Of a stretch of 6,545 bases of DNA, positions 6,500 through 6,545 are shown one piece after another. This DNA comes from Bacillota bacterium (GTDB taxonomy: Bacteria > Bacillota > Bacilli > Alicyclobacillales > Alicyclobacillaceae). The notes below the pieces were generated by a model. That model was not told the DNA's origin, ran no database searches, and saw only the letters and a list, made by a program, of their open reading frames with translations. The stretch is taken from positions 1 through 6,545 of the forward strand of contig JAKADF010000200.1 of the NCBI GenBank assembly GCA_021820805.1, written 5' to 3'. Within the stretch, counting starts at the first letter, position 1. Each line of letters opens with the position of its first letter. The translations under genes were made by a program, and so were the position numbers.

Positions 6500-6517
6500 T
6501 CATCTAAGTCTTAGCAT
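6500..6517 (-). CDS. Five-codon mini-ORF (MLRLR), possible leader peptide (uncertain)
   Basis: ATG CTA AGA CTT AGA TGA follows GGAGG (6526-6522) by four bases. The ribosome binding site is excellent for so short a frame, as in translated leader peptides, and the peptide alternates Leu and Arg. It lies 165 bases upstream of the membrane-protein start, with a T8 run (6427-6420) after a weak AT-rich dyad in between. It could equally be chance sequence at the end of an unseen gene. Confidence 0.18.
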   Translation of the reverse strand: MLRLR

Positions 6518-6535
6518 GTTGCCTCCGTACAACAT
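6516..6535 (-). promoter_or_regulatory. Hairpin with GGAGG in its loop at the mini-ORF start
   Basis: ATGTTG (6535-6530) and CAACAT (6521-6516) form a perfect 6-bp stem around the eight-base loop TACGGAGG. The Shine-Dalgarno is fully exposed in the loop, and the stem includes the A and T of the mini-ORF ATG. ANGGA in a short hairpin loop is the form of a CsrA target site. No regulator can be confirmed from this window. Confidence 0.3.
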
Positions 6536-6545
6536 AGTCAAATCT

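Noticed and set aside
6516..6545. Plus-strand frame opening at ATG 6516 and leaving the window
   Set aside because: Only ten codons are visible, with no ribosome binding site; the same bases read better as the minus-strand hairpin.

Overview
The window carries a near-complete cytochrome bd oxidase operon, all on the minus strand, in the Gram-positive order cydA-cydB-cydD-cydC. Upstream of it lies a separate small membrane-protein gene. The moderately AT-rich DNA, GGAGG-type ribosome binding sites, TTG starts, short-Q-loop CydA and four-gene cyd order point to a Bacillales bacterium (Bacillaceae or Planococcaceae). The species cannot be fixed from the sequence.

Layout, following transcription from high to low coordinates. 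6545-6336: a short upstream region with a hairpin that exposes GGAGG in its loop, a five-codon mini-ORF and a good -10 box. 6335-5817: a 172-residue polytopic membrane protein resembling the 'small multi-drug export' family, starting at TTG. 5816-5509: a 308-base intergenic region with a possible 22-codon ORF, two candidate promoters, a 9-bp inverted repeat and a GC-rich nested hairpin directly before cydA. 5508-4126: cydA, starting at TTG. 4072-3062: cydB. 3062-1296: cydD. 1299-1: cydC, cut by the window edge after 433 codons.

CydA and CydB form the membrane quinol:O2 oxidoreductase (hemes b558, b595 and d). CydD and CydC form the heterodimeric ABC transporter needed for its assembly, described as a thiol exporter and more recently as a heme transporter. 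cydB/cydD overlap by one base (TAATG) and cydD/cydC by four (ATGA), so translation of the last three genes is probably coupled. In B. subtilis the third and fourth genes are named cydC and cydD, the reverse of the E. coli-based family names used here.

The coding part is a conventional cyd operon and I see no undescribed multi-gene system. The less ordinary signals are in the leader DNA: the GC-rich hairpin element, the dyad over a candidate -35 box, the absence of a recognisable Rex operator, and the neighbouring uncharacterised membrane protein.
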